Positions 21,293 through 33,600 of a stretch of 64,000 nt of DNA are shown here, in pieces; position 1 is the first letter of the stretch; each line of letters starts with the position of its first letter. The stretch is from Hormiphora californensis (taxonomy: Eukaryota > Ctenophora > Tentaculata > Cydippida > Pleurobrachiidae), in NCBI GenBank assembly GCA_020137815.1, contig CM035360.1, positions 696,682-760,681 of the forward strand, given 5' to 3'. A program made the translations under genes and the position numbers. The notes beneath the pieces are model-generated. The model did not search any database. It worked only from the letters and a program-made list of their open reading frames with translations, and was not told the DNA's origin.

Positions 21293-24186
21293 AAGTCGGA
21301 AATTTTAACTGTCGGTCCCTAAACAACAAAACCATCGAAATTGCTACAATGTGTATAGAGGAAGATCTCGACATTCTCTGCCTTACGGAAACTTGGCTGA
21401 CAAATGGCGACACTGTCACCGGTGCTATACTCTCTGAAATCGATTACCAGCTACACAGTATCCCTAGAGACAGCAGAGGTGGAGGTGTGGCCATCATTGC
21501 AAAGAACACTCTGCGAATCATTCCAGCTAAACTAAAATCTCGGTTTACATCCTTTGAGGTAATAGAGGTTACTGTAAAAGGTTCCCACTTGCAGGACTCC
21601 ATCTTCTCGGTAATATACCGCCCCCCATCCTCTTCTTCTACTATGTTTCATACCGAATTCGAGGAATATCTTGCAACAATGTCTACAAGACAAGCACACC
21701 TTCATCCCATCATAATGGGTGATTTCAACATTCATATGGAGGATGATACAGACAACGCTGCAATCCGCCTACATGAACTTCTTCTTGACGAGTGCTGGGA
21801 ACAACACATTGAGGTACCGACCCATACAGATGGCGGCACTATAGACTTGGTGCTGACCAAAGACACTGAAGGAGCTCCATTAATATCAGAACCTCAGGTC
21901 ACCCCCAGTCCTCTTTCGGACCATCATCTCACAACTTTTAAGTTTCACATAGGAAAACCTAACCGACGTGAAACAAAGATTGTGAAATCGAGAAATATGA
22001 AGCACCTGAACATTGATGACTTCCGTAAAATGGTGGCGGTCTCTCCCCTTTGTAAACTTCTACGCCCGAAGTCACTAGAAGACTGCATTAATCTCTATGT
22101 TGACACCCTAACTGACATTCTGAACACTCTAGCCCCGGAGGAGGAAAAAGAAGTACCCATTTTCCAAAATCCACGGTGGTATAATGAAGACTGCAAAAAT
22201 GCAAAACGCAACCGCCGTAACATTGAGACAACGTGGAGGAAGCATCTAAGTGAGTCCGTCGACATCAAAACACTAACTTCGACATGGAATTCGTACAAAG
22301 AGGCTATGAAGAACACCGCTAAAATGCTGAGAACAAGCAGAACCGGCTACTATCGAAAGAAGCTTGAAATCAGTGCTGATGATCCAGCGGCTACTAACAA
22401 AACTGTCAATCATCTGCTCGGAAAGCAGAAGATACCCACAGAACTCCCAACAATGTTCTCCGAAAACGAGCTTCCGGACAAGTTCAACAATTTCTTCAAA
22501 TCAAAAGTTGACAGCATCTACGAAAAAATCCAATCAAACACCTGCTTCACAGAGGAACTACCCACCATCCCCGATACCTTCGAACCTCCCTCGAACAAAC
22601 TAACAAAGTTTGCTACAGTTAGTGACCAGGAACTCCTTGACATCATAAAGACCATGAATAAAAAACACTGTGACTCCGATCCGATACCCACAAGCATGGT
22701 TCTTGCCCTACTCCCGGAACTTCTTCCAATCCTATCCGACATAGTAAACAAAAGTCTCCAGAGTGGAGGTTTCCCTGAGGCGTTCAAAACGGCCCTAATA
22801 CGCCCTTCTTATAAAAAGAAAGGCTTAGACCCGGATGAACTTACCAGTTACCGACCCATCTCCAACCTCTCCTTCCTCTCTAAGCTGGTGGAAAAATGCG
22901 CTGCAGTCCAATTGTCGAAACATCTTGAAGATAACAACCTGCTACCAGATGCCCAATCGGCTTATAGGCCAAACCACAGCACCGAAACTGCACTTCTCAA
23001 GGTTGTTAACGATCTCCTTCTCATAACGGACAAGAAATCCAAAGCAGTCTTAGTTTTGCTGGACCTAAGCGCCGCTTTCGATACCATTCACCATCCCACA
23101 CTTCTAAACAAGCTTGAACACCATTATGGAGTCACTGGAATGGCACTAACTTGGTTCAAAAGCTACCTTACCGGACGGAAGACAAAAACCAAGATTGGCA
23201 ACGTAACATCTGCCCCGCTGACCATCGAAATTGGAGTCCCACAGGGCTCCATACTGGGACCGCTACTTTTCATCCTCTATACCAAGGAACTCGAAGCTAT
23301 TGCAAAACATCATGGCCTCGAGATCGAATTGTATGCCGACGACACGCAGCTCTATGCGGCCTTCTCGAACGATAACCTAGCCAACCTTGAGAAAACCCTA
23401 CAAGCATGTCTGTACCATATTAAAACGTGGATGTCACAGAACTTCCTCTGTCTGAATCCCTCGAAGACAGAAGTAATGTTCCTGAGAAACAGAAATGACA
23501 AGCTGCCAAATCCAACTTCTATCCAAACCCTTGAAAACGAACAACCCACTGTACCCACAACAAGTGTAAGGAACCTCGGAGTGATGTTGGATCCCGAACT
23601 AACCTTCTCTGTTCACGTGTCCAAAGTTGTCCGCTCCTGCAATGTTGCCTTGCTAAATCTTTGGAAGATAGGATCCAAACTGTCACGGAAGCTGAAGACC
23701 CAGCTAGTAAATACTCTCATCCATTCTCATCTTGACTATTGCAACGGACTCCTAAAAGGTCTCTCTGCAAAAGACCTCAGCCGGTTACAAAAAGTCCAGA
23801 ACTCTGCAGTAAGATTCGTTTTCTCCAAACACTCATACCGAGGTACAACTGCACTTCGCCAAAGGCTCCATTTCCTACCCATTGAGCAGCGTGTCAACTT
23901 CAAACTCTGCCTGATGACACACAAGATCATTAATGACCGTGCTCCCAAATCTACGGCTTCACTACTCCAGATAAGGCAGAAAAAGCCGAAATCACTCCGG
24001 GCAGACCATGATGCTACTATCCTCGAAAAACGGCACACAAGGTACAAATCTTCAAGCGGAGCCTTTAGTGTCGCTGCTCCAGCCATATGGAACTCTCTCC
24101 CCCGCTCCCTCCGTGAAACAACCTCCACCTCGGCCTTCCGATCCAGCCTAAAAACTCATTTCTTCAAAGAGGCATATGACCTCTAA
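21241..24186 (+). CDS. APE endonuclease-reverse transcriptase of a CR1/L2 element
   Basis: The frame is open from just after a TAG at about 21238; the first ATG is 21349 (945 codons). Codons before that ATG already encode the start of the APE domain (GNFNCRSLNNK), so translation probably enters upstream. Counting from 21349, APE motifs are LTETWL (E14), GDFNIH (D125, N127) and SDHH (D191, H192). RT motifs are YRPISNLS, LSAAFD (D572-D578), GVPQGS and YADD (662-665). The C-terminal region (HLDYCNGLL, LHFLPIEQR) is typical of the CR1/L2/Crack group. Function: target-primed reverse transcription. Confidence 0.93.
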   Translation, partial: CLRKSLKKREKPTHPGIKVGNFNCRSLNNKTIEIATMCIEEDLDILCLTETWLTNGDTVTGAILSEIDYQLHSIPRDSRGGGVAIIAKNTLRIIPAKLKSRFTSFEVIEVTVKGSHLQDSIFSVIYRPPSSSSTMFHTEFEEYLATMSTRQAHLHPIIMGDFNIHMEDDTDNAAIRLHELLLDECWEQHIEVPTHTDGGTIDLVLTKDTEGAPLISEPQVTPSPLSDHHLTTFKFHIGKPNRRETKIVKSRNMKHLNIDDFRKMVAVSPLCKLLRPKSLEDCINLYVDTLTDILNTLAPEEEKEVPIFQNPRWYNEDCKNAKRNRRNIETTWRKHLSESVDIKTLTSTWNSYKEAMKNTAKMLRTSRTGYYRKKLEISADDPAATNKTVNHLLGKQKIPTELPTMFSENELPDKFNNFFKSKVDSIYEKIQSNTCFTEELPTIPDTFEPPSNKLTKFATVSDQELLDIIKTMNKKHCDSDPIPTSMVLALLPELLPILSDIVNKSLQSGGFPEAFKTALIRPSYKKKGLDPDELTSYRPISNLSFLSKLVEKCAAVQLSKHLEDNNLLPDAQSAYRPNHSTETALLKVVNDLLLITDKKSKAVLVLLDLSAAFDTIHHPTLLNKLEHHYGVTGMALTWFKSYLTGRKTKTKIGNVTSAPLTIEIGVPQGSILGPLLFILYTKELEAIAKHHGLEIELYADDTQLYAAFSNDNLANLEKTLQACLYHIKTWMSQNFLCLNPSKTEVMFLRNRNDKLPNPTSIQTLENEQPTVPTTSVRNLGVMLDPELTFSVHVSKVVRSCNVALLNLWKIGSKLSRKLKTQLVNTLIHSHLDYCNGLLKGLSAKDLSRLQKVQNSAVRFVFSKHSYRGTTALRQRLHFLPIEQRVNFKLCLMTHKIINDRAPKSTASLLQIRQKKPKSLRADHDATILEKRHTRYKSSSGAFSVAAPAIWNSLPRSLRETTSTSAFRSSLKTHFFKEAYDL
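21259..21265 (+). promoter_or_regulatory. Candidate -1 ribosomal frameshift heptamer A-AAA-AAC
   Basis: In the 21074 frame the codons read TCA AAA AAC, the classical X-XXY-YYZ arrangement. Slipping back one base gives CTC AAA AAA CGC in the RT frame, which continues straight into the APE start. No strong downstream stem or pseudoknot was evident by eye. Confidence 0.35.
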
Positions 24187-24617
24187 AATCGTTATCAAAA
24201 TCCAAAAGAGACTCCTCAGACAATTGTGTGTTTTTTGTGTATTTCTGAGTGTGTTTTTAAGTCAAGTGTTTCCAGTGTTTTTTGAGTACTGAGGTCTTAG
24301 AGCGTTTCTCCAAGTGTTCTAGTGCTTTTTCTAGTGTGTTCTAAGCGTTTTTATTTTTATTTGTTAATGCTTGCCTGCCTGCCTGCCTCTTTTTTGTGAT
24401 GAGTTTCTTTCGATACCCCGGGCTGTTTTTCAGACTCATTTGTTTCCAGTATATGTGTGTATGTGTGTGTCTTTTTTAAGTGTGATCTAAGTGGTTTTTA
24501 TATATTTGTTACGGGATGGAAGTTTCTATTTTTTATGAGTTTTAATTTTTTGGGCGTACCCAGGGCTGTTTCTTTTGTAGACGAATTGTAGAGATAACTT
24601 ATTGATGACCTAATTTA

Positions 24618-24729
24618 TTGATAAAAGAAAGAAAAAGAAAAAAAACGAAAAAAAAACGAAAAAAAAACGAAAAAAAAAACAAAAAAACAAAAAAAAAAAA
24701 CAAAAAAAAAAAAAAAAAAAACAAAAAAA

Positions 24730-24771
<42 letters not shown>

Positions 24772-24838
24772 AAAAAAAAGAACAAAAAAAAAAAAACAAA
24801 AAAAAAAATCCCCTACCTACCCCCCCCCCCCCCCCCTC
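24618..24838 (+). repeat. A-rich tail and C run of the retrotransposon
   Basis: Long A runs broken by single C or G, then CCCCTACCTACC and a run of C. The lysine-rich frame here is an artefact of the tail. Confidence 0.9.
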
Positions 24839-24839
24839 C

Positions 24840-25968
24840 TTGGTGGTGTCTCAACCTATGATTCTGGGCGTCTGTTAGTTCCACTAAATATTCTGATTCA
24901 TAGTTTTGTCCTTAGTCTTGTCCTTAGTCCTGTCTGTTGGTCTGCTGTTTTACTGTCGATCTACTACCCTTCGGTTTTTCCTTTCACTGTCAGTGCTGTT
25001 GTCCTTTTCACTGTGAGTAGTACCCAATCTAGGCTTGAGACACTAGCCGTCAACCTTGGGAGCAAATAACCCTCCCGAGGAATATACCTCCTCAGAAAAC
25101 GTGTTGCCGATATTCACGTCCATGCCTGATCAATCACCCATAAGAAAATCACCTCCTAATCTCACCATACGCCGAAGATAAAGGACCGCTCTAGGAGCAG
25201 GCATCTGGTTGCAGTCACTGTTTTTCGGAAAGGCGGACCATTTGCATATTACAAACTGTGTCAGAGCGGGATATAAACTGTTGCTATTATTATTATTATT
25301 ATTATTAAAAGAGTACACTTAGACCGACTTTTTTCAAACGGCTATAGCCACGAAACCACATGGCCAATTTGAGTAAACTAAACGGTATCTGTTAGAGAAT
25401 CGATAGCTCTAACCGATAACCCCAAACCAAACCCTAACCAGACCCTAACGGATAGCCCTAACCCGTCGCGCGCGCCAAAACTACGAATTGTAAGCAATGG
25501 AAGGCACCCAGATTTTAAGGTTTTCCCTGGCTGATATGATGATCTGAGAGTTTTTAACTGAAGACGCGCGTCGTGACGCGCTTGCGCGCAAATCCAGAGC
25601 TGACGCCGCGCACGCGCACAACTGAAATGTCACTCAGTCAGAAATTCCAAATTTCGAAATAAAAACGGAAAAAGTGAAGTTGGAGTTTCGACTTGGAGGG
25701 CAAAAGGCAAGCTTTCTCTTTGAAAAGCGCTGCTTTCTCTACCTCTTTTTCAGCATAGTAATTAGTAAACTGAAAAAAGGGTAACGAACGCGTATTTGCA
25801 TGTGATAACCCTCGATTACTCTCTAACTACGGCAAAACCCGCATATTACCGGAAAGAGTACAATTTTGTGAACCCGTAAAATTTTGGTTTGAAGAATTTG
25901 GTCAAGAAACAAAGACATGAGAATTTTCCGACACGTAAATTGATCTCATTGTAGGTTGCATATCGAGT
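24840..25968. other. Intergenic stretch before the Bicaudal-C-like gene
   Basis: Contains an (ATT)n tract at 25283-25307, degenerate telomere-like CCCTAA units at 25395-25460, and CpG-rich GCGCGC segments at 25465-25620 that may be promoter-associated. No gene seen. Confidence 0.5.
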
Positions 25969-27422
25969 ATGGCGAGTTCACAGCCCCTTCAATGGTACCC
26001 TGGATCACCCTTCTTGCCACAAGGTACTTATTGTTATTTCCCAAGATACTAATTAACATATTATGAGAGAATCCAATATTCTAATATTATGTAGGATTGT
26101 GATTAACTTGGCTGCTTGGAAGTGGTGCTAATTGGTTGCGTCCTAAATTCTGTATATTTTAATAAATAAACAATCATTCAGGTGTACCAGTATTCTCGCC
26201 AAATCGAATGCAGCCTCTCTACTCGAGGTAAAAACCACCCCATTGTCGGCCCGTCTACAATCTCTCATAAACCCGTACATTAGGAATTCAAATAATATCT
26301 CTCTCTCTCCACCAATACTCGATATATCCTGTAGGTCTCCAGCTGCGTATGGAGGCGGAGTGCCGTCTGTAGCAGCTACAGCCTCACCGTTTGCAGCGGA
26401 TACTTGGTCAGCAGGTATATACGATTCACACTACCCTGTGGCCACCCAATATAAATAACCCAGAATTTAGTGGTCCTATAACAGCCACCCAATATAAATA
26501 ACCCAGAATTTAGTGATCCTACAGCCACCTAATATAAATAACCCAGAATTTAGTGGTCCTATAACAGCCACCCAATATAAATAATCAACACTCTAGTGGA
26601 GAAGTTGATGTCAATGTATTGTAGTGTGGGTTTTGTAACATGTGAATTAACATGGTAAAGTCCTGTCAGATTCAGTTGTTAGGGGCTCACCAGCTGATGG
26701 GGTAAGTGTGTCACGTGATATGCCCATATATGGTGTTGTGTGTCACGTGATATGCCCATATATGGTGTTGTGTGTCACGTGGTATAATGCCCATATATGG
26801 TGTTGTGTGTCACGTGGTATAATGCCCATATATGGTGTTGTGTGTTACGTTTGGAGCCAACTAATTGTTGTAAAAACACTCAGTGTCGTTAATCTGTTCG
26901 TTACCAACAGTGTGTTGTCAATCTGTTGTTATTTACCGTTCAGCATTCAGTGAGGCACAACCCCTGAAACCCTTTCAGTGAGGCCCCCTTTTTCAACCAC
27001 AGTCACTGTCATTACAATCTCTCTTGGTAATACGTCCATCCGCTTTCCCTCTGTTACTATGTGACCACAAGTTTCCCAATTTCTGATCTCAGACCTAACT
27101 CAGTTTATCCTCATCCTCTCGATCTCTCCCCTGTTATCGCTCCCTACTCTCTCGTCTCGTGTTGTCCCAGTCAGTGATCGGAGGCTTTCACTCGCATCTC
27201 AGTAGAGTCCTCTCAGCCTCCGACGAAGAGGAGAGAGCGTCGAGAGAGAGAGGGCGAGAACTCGGAGCAGCTTCGCGAGAAGAGAGCGGACGCTCCAGAG
27301 ATCTGCTCGGGACTCTACGCGCGAGTCGAGAGCGCGTATGCGTCTCGAGAGTCTGCTCGCTACTGTCTGCACGAGACGACCTCTCTCCTCGCTTCTCGAT
27401 GCTGTTCTCCCCCTCTCTCGTC

Positions 27423-27460
<38 letters not shown>

Positions 27461-30400
27461 AAATTTCAAGTGGGTGAGAGAGTCCTGGCAGTGTTCGAAG
27501 TTAGAATTATAACAACACGCTAGGCCTCGCCCCTGTGTAGCGAGATAGAGAGAGTTTGTTACTTTAACTAGTAGAGAGATAGAAGGAAATATCTTGACTG
27601 TCAAAGCTATCATCTTACTACGAGATTCTCACTTTCTGTTTGTAACATTTTGATATTTTGTTCTGACCCTCCTTAACAGGGTCAAGCACTGTGAAGTGTG
27701 ATTGTCATTGTGTTCAGAATTGTCATCATTATTGTTGTTGTTGCACTGTGATTTATTTGTACGTTTTATCCGGCCCTTTTTTGTTTTGTTCAAGCAAACA
27801 GGTTCAAGCAAGGCAAACCCTAATTTCACATATTTGGTTCGATATTATATCTCACGTTACCTCAAGTTCCACCCTCTCACAGAGCAAGTCTCGACGTTTT
27901 AGTTGCTGTAGTTCCTGGAGCTCCTTTCCTTACCACAAATCCTCAATCCCAATAATATCCCAACAATATGTGAAATCTAGATAAATCCCAGTAATATAGA
28001 ATTATTCCCCTACTAGGCTAGAACAGATTGGCTAAAGAGTGGACTTCAGTTTGCGGGTAAGCTATATAACTTCTAGAACTTCTAGAACTAACTTTTAACA
28101 TCTACGTGTGAGAGGCTGTCTTTTCTGTATATTCAAGGCCGAAATCGACCCCCCATTCTCGGAAAAAGAAACTACCATATTCTTACCGGTGTCATTCTCT
28201 CCGTCGCCTTTATTTTCCGTTTACTTGTTCCTTCCGTCTTCATTCCTTGGTGATGTAGGGAATGGAAGTTCATCTCAAGATGATCTTGTTGAATAGCTGC
28301 AGAATCATAGCACTGGCAAGTGCTCCGGGCCCATCCAGATACAATTCTCTTTCTGTCATGAGCCCCCTGTTATTCATCAGACTTCAGAGATATAATAACA
28401 ATGTCAGTCCCTGGATATAACACGTGTTCTAAGGAGTGTGTTCGTTAGAGAATAAATTCTCAGGAAGTCAAGATCACATTGGGAACTAGATTATATTGTC
28501 AGATTATGCTTATAAAGATCCCGGACACAGAGCTGGGGCTTGAATATTATTAATTATTCCATGGCCCTGCATATTCCTCTTCTATCCGTTTCTTTCTTTC
28601 TTTTTTATCACTTCATCGTTCCTAATTAATCCCTATAATTCTATCTTGTTTCTTTGTAGGTATAGATTCTGTTAATTTCTTTCTGATTAGTTTGATCAAG
28701 TTTCTATCACATGCTAATTATAATTCTAGTTGTTGGAGTTGTTGCTGCGATAAGGGCTCACTAACCCTGTGCTACAATAAGGACTCTAATAGCATTATAT
28801 GCGAGGGTAGCCACGTGTTAAAAACTTGTCTCTCTCAGAGAGGAAGAGAGACTAAATCCCTCCCTTAATTTAATGCTTGCCCTTTTTACGGGCCATTATA
28901 GTCTTTCAAAGTCATCCCTGAGTCCCCCAATTTTATCTCTCTCTCTCTCAATACTGCAGTTTTGTTACTTATTTAATGCTTGCCCTTTTACTTCATAATA
29001 AGTTTGGGTCATATAGTCTTTCAAAGTTCTTTTTTATACCAAGTATGTCCTTGCGTCTCCCCCCCCCCCCCCCAATTAAAACTACCTCTCTACAGTGTTG
29101 TTAGTTGAAATGTTTCAGAGTCAAGTGGAGTTTTGAAGATGAGCTCATTTGATAAGATTGGTATTCCTTTCTCTACCTTCCACGATATTAAGGTAGTTGT
29201 AATATCTCTCCACATGGTAATTGCATCACTGACTATTTTACTACTATTTTACTACTATTTTACTACTATTTTACTACTATTTTACTACTGTGATACCTGT
29301 ACCTGTACACCCATTATTTACAGCCGAATCGGATAACCCTAAAGATGGATATTTCCTACACAGATCACTCCTTTATAATTGGTCGTGGCGGACACAACAT
29401 CCAATCAGGTACTGGGAACACCCCCCCCCCCCCCAACTCTACCCCATCCAACTCTACCCCATAGACCCACCCGGCCCCGCCTGCCCTGCCCATCTCACTC
29501 CCACCCCGCACCCGACCCCGCCTGCCCTGCCCATCTCACTCCCACCCCGCACCCGACCCCGCCTGCCCTGCCCATCTCACTCCCACCCCGCACCCGGCCC
29601 CGCCTGCCCTGCCCATCTCACTCCCACCCCGCACCCGACCCCGCCTGCCCTGCCCATCTCACTCCCACCCCGCACCCGGCCCCGCCTGCCCTGCCCATCT
29701 CACTCCCACCCGGCCCCACCTGCCCTGCCCATCTCACTCCCACCCCGCACCCGGCCCCACCTGCCCTGCCCATCTCACTCCCACCCCGCACCCGGCCCCG
29801 CCTGCCCTGCCCATCTCACTCCCACCCCGCACCCGGCCCCGCCTGCCCTGCCCATCTCACTCCCACCCCGCACCCGGCCCCGCCTGCCCTGCCCATCTCA
29901 CTCCCACCCGGCCCCACCTGCCCTGCCCATCTCACTCCCACCCCGCACCCGGCCCCGCCTGCCCGCCCCATCTCACTCCCACCCCGCACCCGGCCCCGCC
30001 TGCCCTGCCCATCTCACTCCCACCCCGCACCCGGCCCCGCCTGCCCTGCCCATCTCACTCCCACCCCGCACCCGGCCCTGCCTGCCCTGCCCATCTCACT
30101 CCCACCCCGCACCCCGCACCCGGCCCCGCCTGCCCTGCCCATCTCACTCCCACCCCGCACCCGGCCCCGCCTGCCCTGCCCATCTCACTCGCACCCGGCC
30201 CTGCCTGCCCTGCCCATTTCACTCCCACCCCGCACCCCGCACCCGGCCCCGCCTACCCTGCCCATCTCACTCCCACCCCGCACCCGGCCCCGCCTGCCCA
30301 TCTCACTCGCACCCGGTCGCGCCTGCCCTGCCCATCTCACTCCAAACCCCGCACCCGACCCGATATTTCTTGGTGACACAGATCACTCGGTCGTGGTGAC

Positions 30401-30643
30401 TGGTGGACTCCCGCCATATAATGGGGCTTGGAGGGAAGTATAATTTAGCTGACAGGAGTTACACTTTTCTACATAGCTTCTATGACATCAAGATTGTTAT
30501 TCCGTTCGTAAGAAACTAAGAAAAAGCTTGTTGAGTGTATTTTGAGCTTGTTGTGAGAGAACAAGCATGCTTTGTGTGACAGGGGGCTTGTCCTTGTGAT
30601 ATTACAACAAGCAAGGAGAGAGAGAGGGGAGAGAGAGAGGGGG

Positions 30644-30675
<32 letters not shown>

Positions 30676-33600
30676 GAGAGATAGATAGATAGAAATGTAA
30701 AGAGAGATCAAAACAACGACACAAAGTTGTAACAATCCGCCATCCCTTACCCCCATCTCCCTCCCCCACCCCACTCAACCCCACCCCACTCTCTCCCCCA
30801 GTGATGAACGAGACGAACTGCCACATCCACCTCCCCCACCCCACTCAACCCCACCCTACTCTCTCCCCCAGTGATGAACGAGACAAACTGCCACATCCAC
30901 TCTCACCTCCCCCACCCCCACTCAACCCCACCCTACTCTCTCCCCCAGTGATGAACGAGACAAACTGCCACATCCACTCTCACCTCCCCCACCCCCACTC
31001 AACCCCACTCTACTCTCTCCCCCAGTGATGAACGAGACAAACTGCCACATCCACTTCCCGGATAGCAACAGAACAAGCAGTAAAGAGAAGAGTAACCAGG
31101 TATCTCTGAGTGGTACTGAACAGGGGGTTGATGAGGCCAGGAAGAGGGTCAGGGTAAGTGCAGGACAATCTCATTATCTTCATCATCCATTCCTGCCTGG
31201 ACTTGGAGGGACCCTCCGCTTGAAATTTCAGCCCCCATGATAAAATTTGTGTCAAAAAACTCGAATGTTATACTTTTCCACCCCCCCCCCTCAGTCTATG
31301 TTGCCCTGTACAATGATGGTAGAGGTGTTTCCTCCTCCCTCTACACATGTGGACCCACATCACCCTCGTGTGGTACAAGTGGCAGCAAAATACGGGGTCA
31401 TGATATCCTTCAGAGAGGTAATATAAGTTGTGTTTGGTAGTTCAACATTGATAATGTTTTAGAGAGTTGTTAAATATATTTTCGTTGAAATAGCCTAATA
31501 CGTGTAGTATGTAGTTAACTAACATGATGTAGTGATATACCATGTTAACATGTTAGTGATATGTTAAAATTTGGTTAAATCCTGTAGCAACCATGTTATA
31601 ACACTGCCCCCCCCCCCCCCCAATTTTTCAGCAACCAGGCATGGTATCCTTCCTGGTGGTAGTAAAGGGTTGTCCAAAGAGACCTCAACAAATAGCCAGC
31701 GCTCTACTCGAGATATCTGACATGTTCTGTGACAATGTGGTGGTGAGTAAGGGGGTGGGTGGGGAAAGTGGGGTGGGGTGGGGGTGGAGGGGTCGTGAGT
31801 AAGGTGCCTGGTTATTATCATAGTTTGCCTAGCTAGACTGTGTTTCGATCAGCACCCCGCCCCTGAAACACTTAACAAATGTAAAGAGAGGGTTAGAACA
31901 TAACAAATCATAGTATGATTAGACCCGACCATCATTAGACGGCAACACTGTGAATAACTGTCATTAATTCATAAATTTTGACTGCATTCTTGATTCAGCC
32001 GTGGGATAAAAATTTCGTTACAATTCAGCCTCATTAAATGACGTTTCATTACATTTCAGCCTCGTTAAATGACGTTTCATTACATTTCAGCCGAGGTTAG
32101 AGTACACTGCCCAGTTGGATATCTCGCCCCAACATCACATGTTTGTGCTAGGGAAGAACCGATGTAATCTTCAGGAAATAACCGGCAAAACTGGCACCCT
32201 GTAAGTGTGGGTATTTATTGGATCCTTGTTTCTCTTTTCTTTCTCCTCATCTGAGTACTGCAGCTGTATATTGGGTACAGTGTCCCCTCTCTTCTTGGGA
32301 CCCGAATTAAAGGTAGCGCGCGAGACAACATGAGAGAGAGACAGCGCAGGACGATAGAAGAAAGAGGGGATATCATACCCAAAGCTGTATAATAGTCCTG
32401 ATTTATCGGGGCTTGTCGGTATATTGTGCCACGCAACTATGATATATCCCCACCATCTTTTTAACATAGTCACATGAGTTAGTAGTTGAGGAATATTCTA
32501 GAGGGAATTAATGATGCATGATAAAGCGATGGAGTGATTGGTCGGATATGTTGAACTTTTAAAAACATTCCTCAATAGATACTTAGTACTTTTTCTCGAG
32601 ATGTTTTATAAACTGCAAATCGGCCGCCCCTGATCTCTCTGTAACGTGGTTCTATAATCGGCCGCCCCTGATCTCTCTATAACGTGGTTCTATAATCGGC
32701 CGCCCCTGATCTCTCTCTATAACGTGGTTCTATAATCGGCCGCCCCTGATCTCTCTATAACGTGGTTCTATAATTGGCCGCCCCTGATCTCTCTATAACG
32801 TGGTTCTATAATCGGCCGCCCCTGATCTCTCTGTAACGTGGTTCTATAATCGGCCGCCCCTGATCTCTCTATAACGTGGTTCTATAATCGGCCGCCCCTG
32901 ATCTCTCTATAACGTGGTTCTATAATCGGCCGCCCCTGATCTCTCTATAACGTGGTTCTATAATCGGCCGCCCCTGATCTCTCTATAACGTGGTTCTATA
33001 ATCGGCCGCCCCTGATCTCTCTCTATAACGTGGTTCTATAATCGGCCGCCCCTGATCTCTCTATAACGTGGTTCTATAATCGGCCGCCCCTGATCTCTCT
33101 ATAACGTGGTTCTATAATCGGCCGCCCCTGATCTCTCTATAACGTGGTTCTATAATCGGCCGCCCCTGATCTCTCTATAACGTGGTTCTATAATCGGCCG
33201 CCCCTGATCTCTGATCTATAACGTGGTTCTATAATCGGCCGCCCCTGATCTCTCTATAACGTGGTTCTATAACCGGCCGCCCCTGATCTCTCTTTAACGT
33301 GGTTCTATAATCGGCCGCCCCTGATCTCTCTATAACGTGGTTCTATAATCGGCCGCCCCTGATCTCTCTATAACGTGGTTCTATAATCGACCGCCCCTGA
33401 TCTCTCTCTATAACGTGGTTCTATAATTGCCAGTGGGAAATATAGAGAAAGTGAGTCTCGCTATTACCAAGTTCTTATGTGAGGCTCTCGTGAGCCGAGT
33501 TCCCCTGATCAGGGTAACCAAGATTCATTCCAGAATTTATCCCTCCCTCCCTTACTTACTCCCAGCTCATTTCCAGTATCCATCCTATCCTTTACCATCC

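Larger units (their letters stand above)
21074..24820 (+). mobile_element. CR1/L2-type non-LTR retrotransposon
   Basis: The element consists of a short upstream frame (21074-21292), a long APE-RT frame to 24186, a T-rich 3'UTR (24187-24610) and an A-rich tail (about 24618-24810). The 5' boundary is uncertain because only a short first frame is visible. The RT and endonuclease are intact over 945 codons, so this is a young copy. A C run follows the tail. Confidence 0.85.

Noticed and set aside
24618-24878. Lys-rich frame
   Set aside because: Translation of the A-rich tail of the retrotransposon.
27188-27613. Minus-strand Arg/Ser/Glu-rich frame of 141 codons
   Set aside because: Mostly CT/GA low complexity and no splice context; the plus frames are equally open.
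29290-30443. Pro-rich frames of over 350 codons
   Set aside because: Two overlapping phases are open only because the C-rich 41-bp repeat lacks stops; the true KH exon ends at 29408.
32630-33427. CRISPR-like array
   Set aside because: Direct tandem repeats without unique spacers in an intron of an animal gene; a minisatellite.
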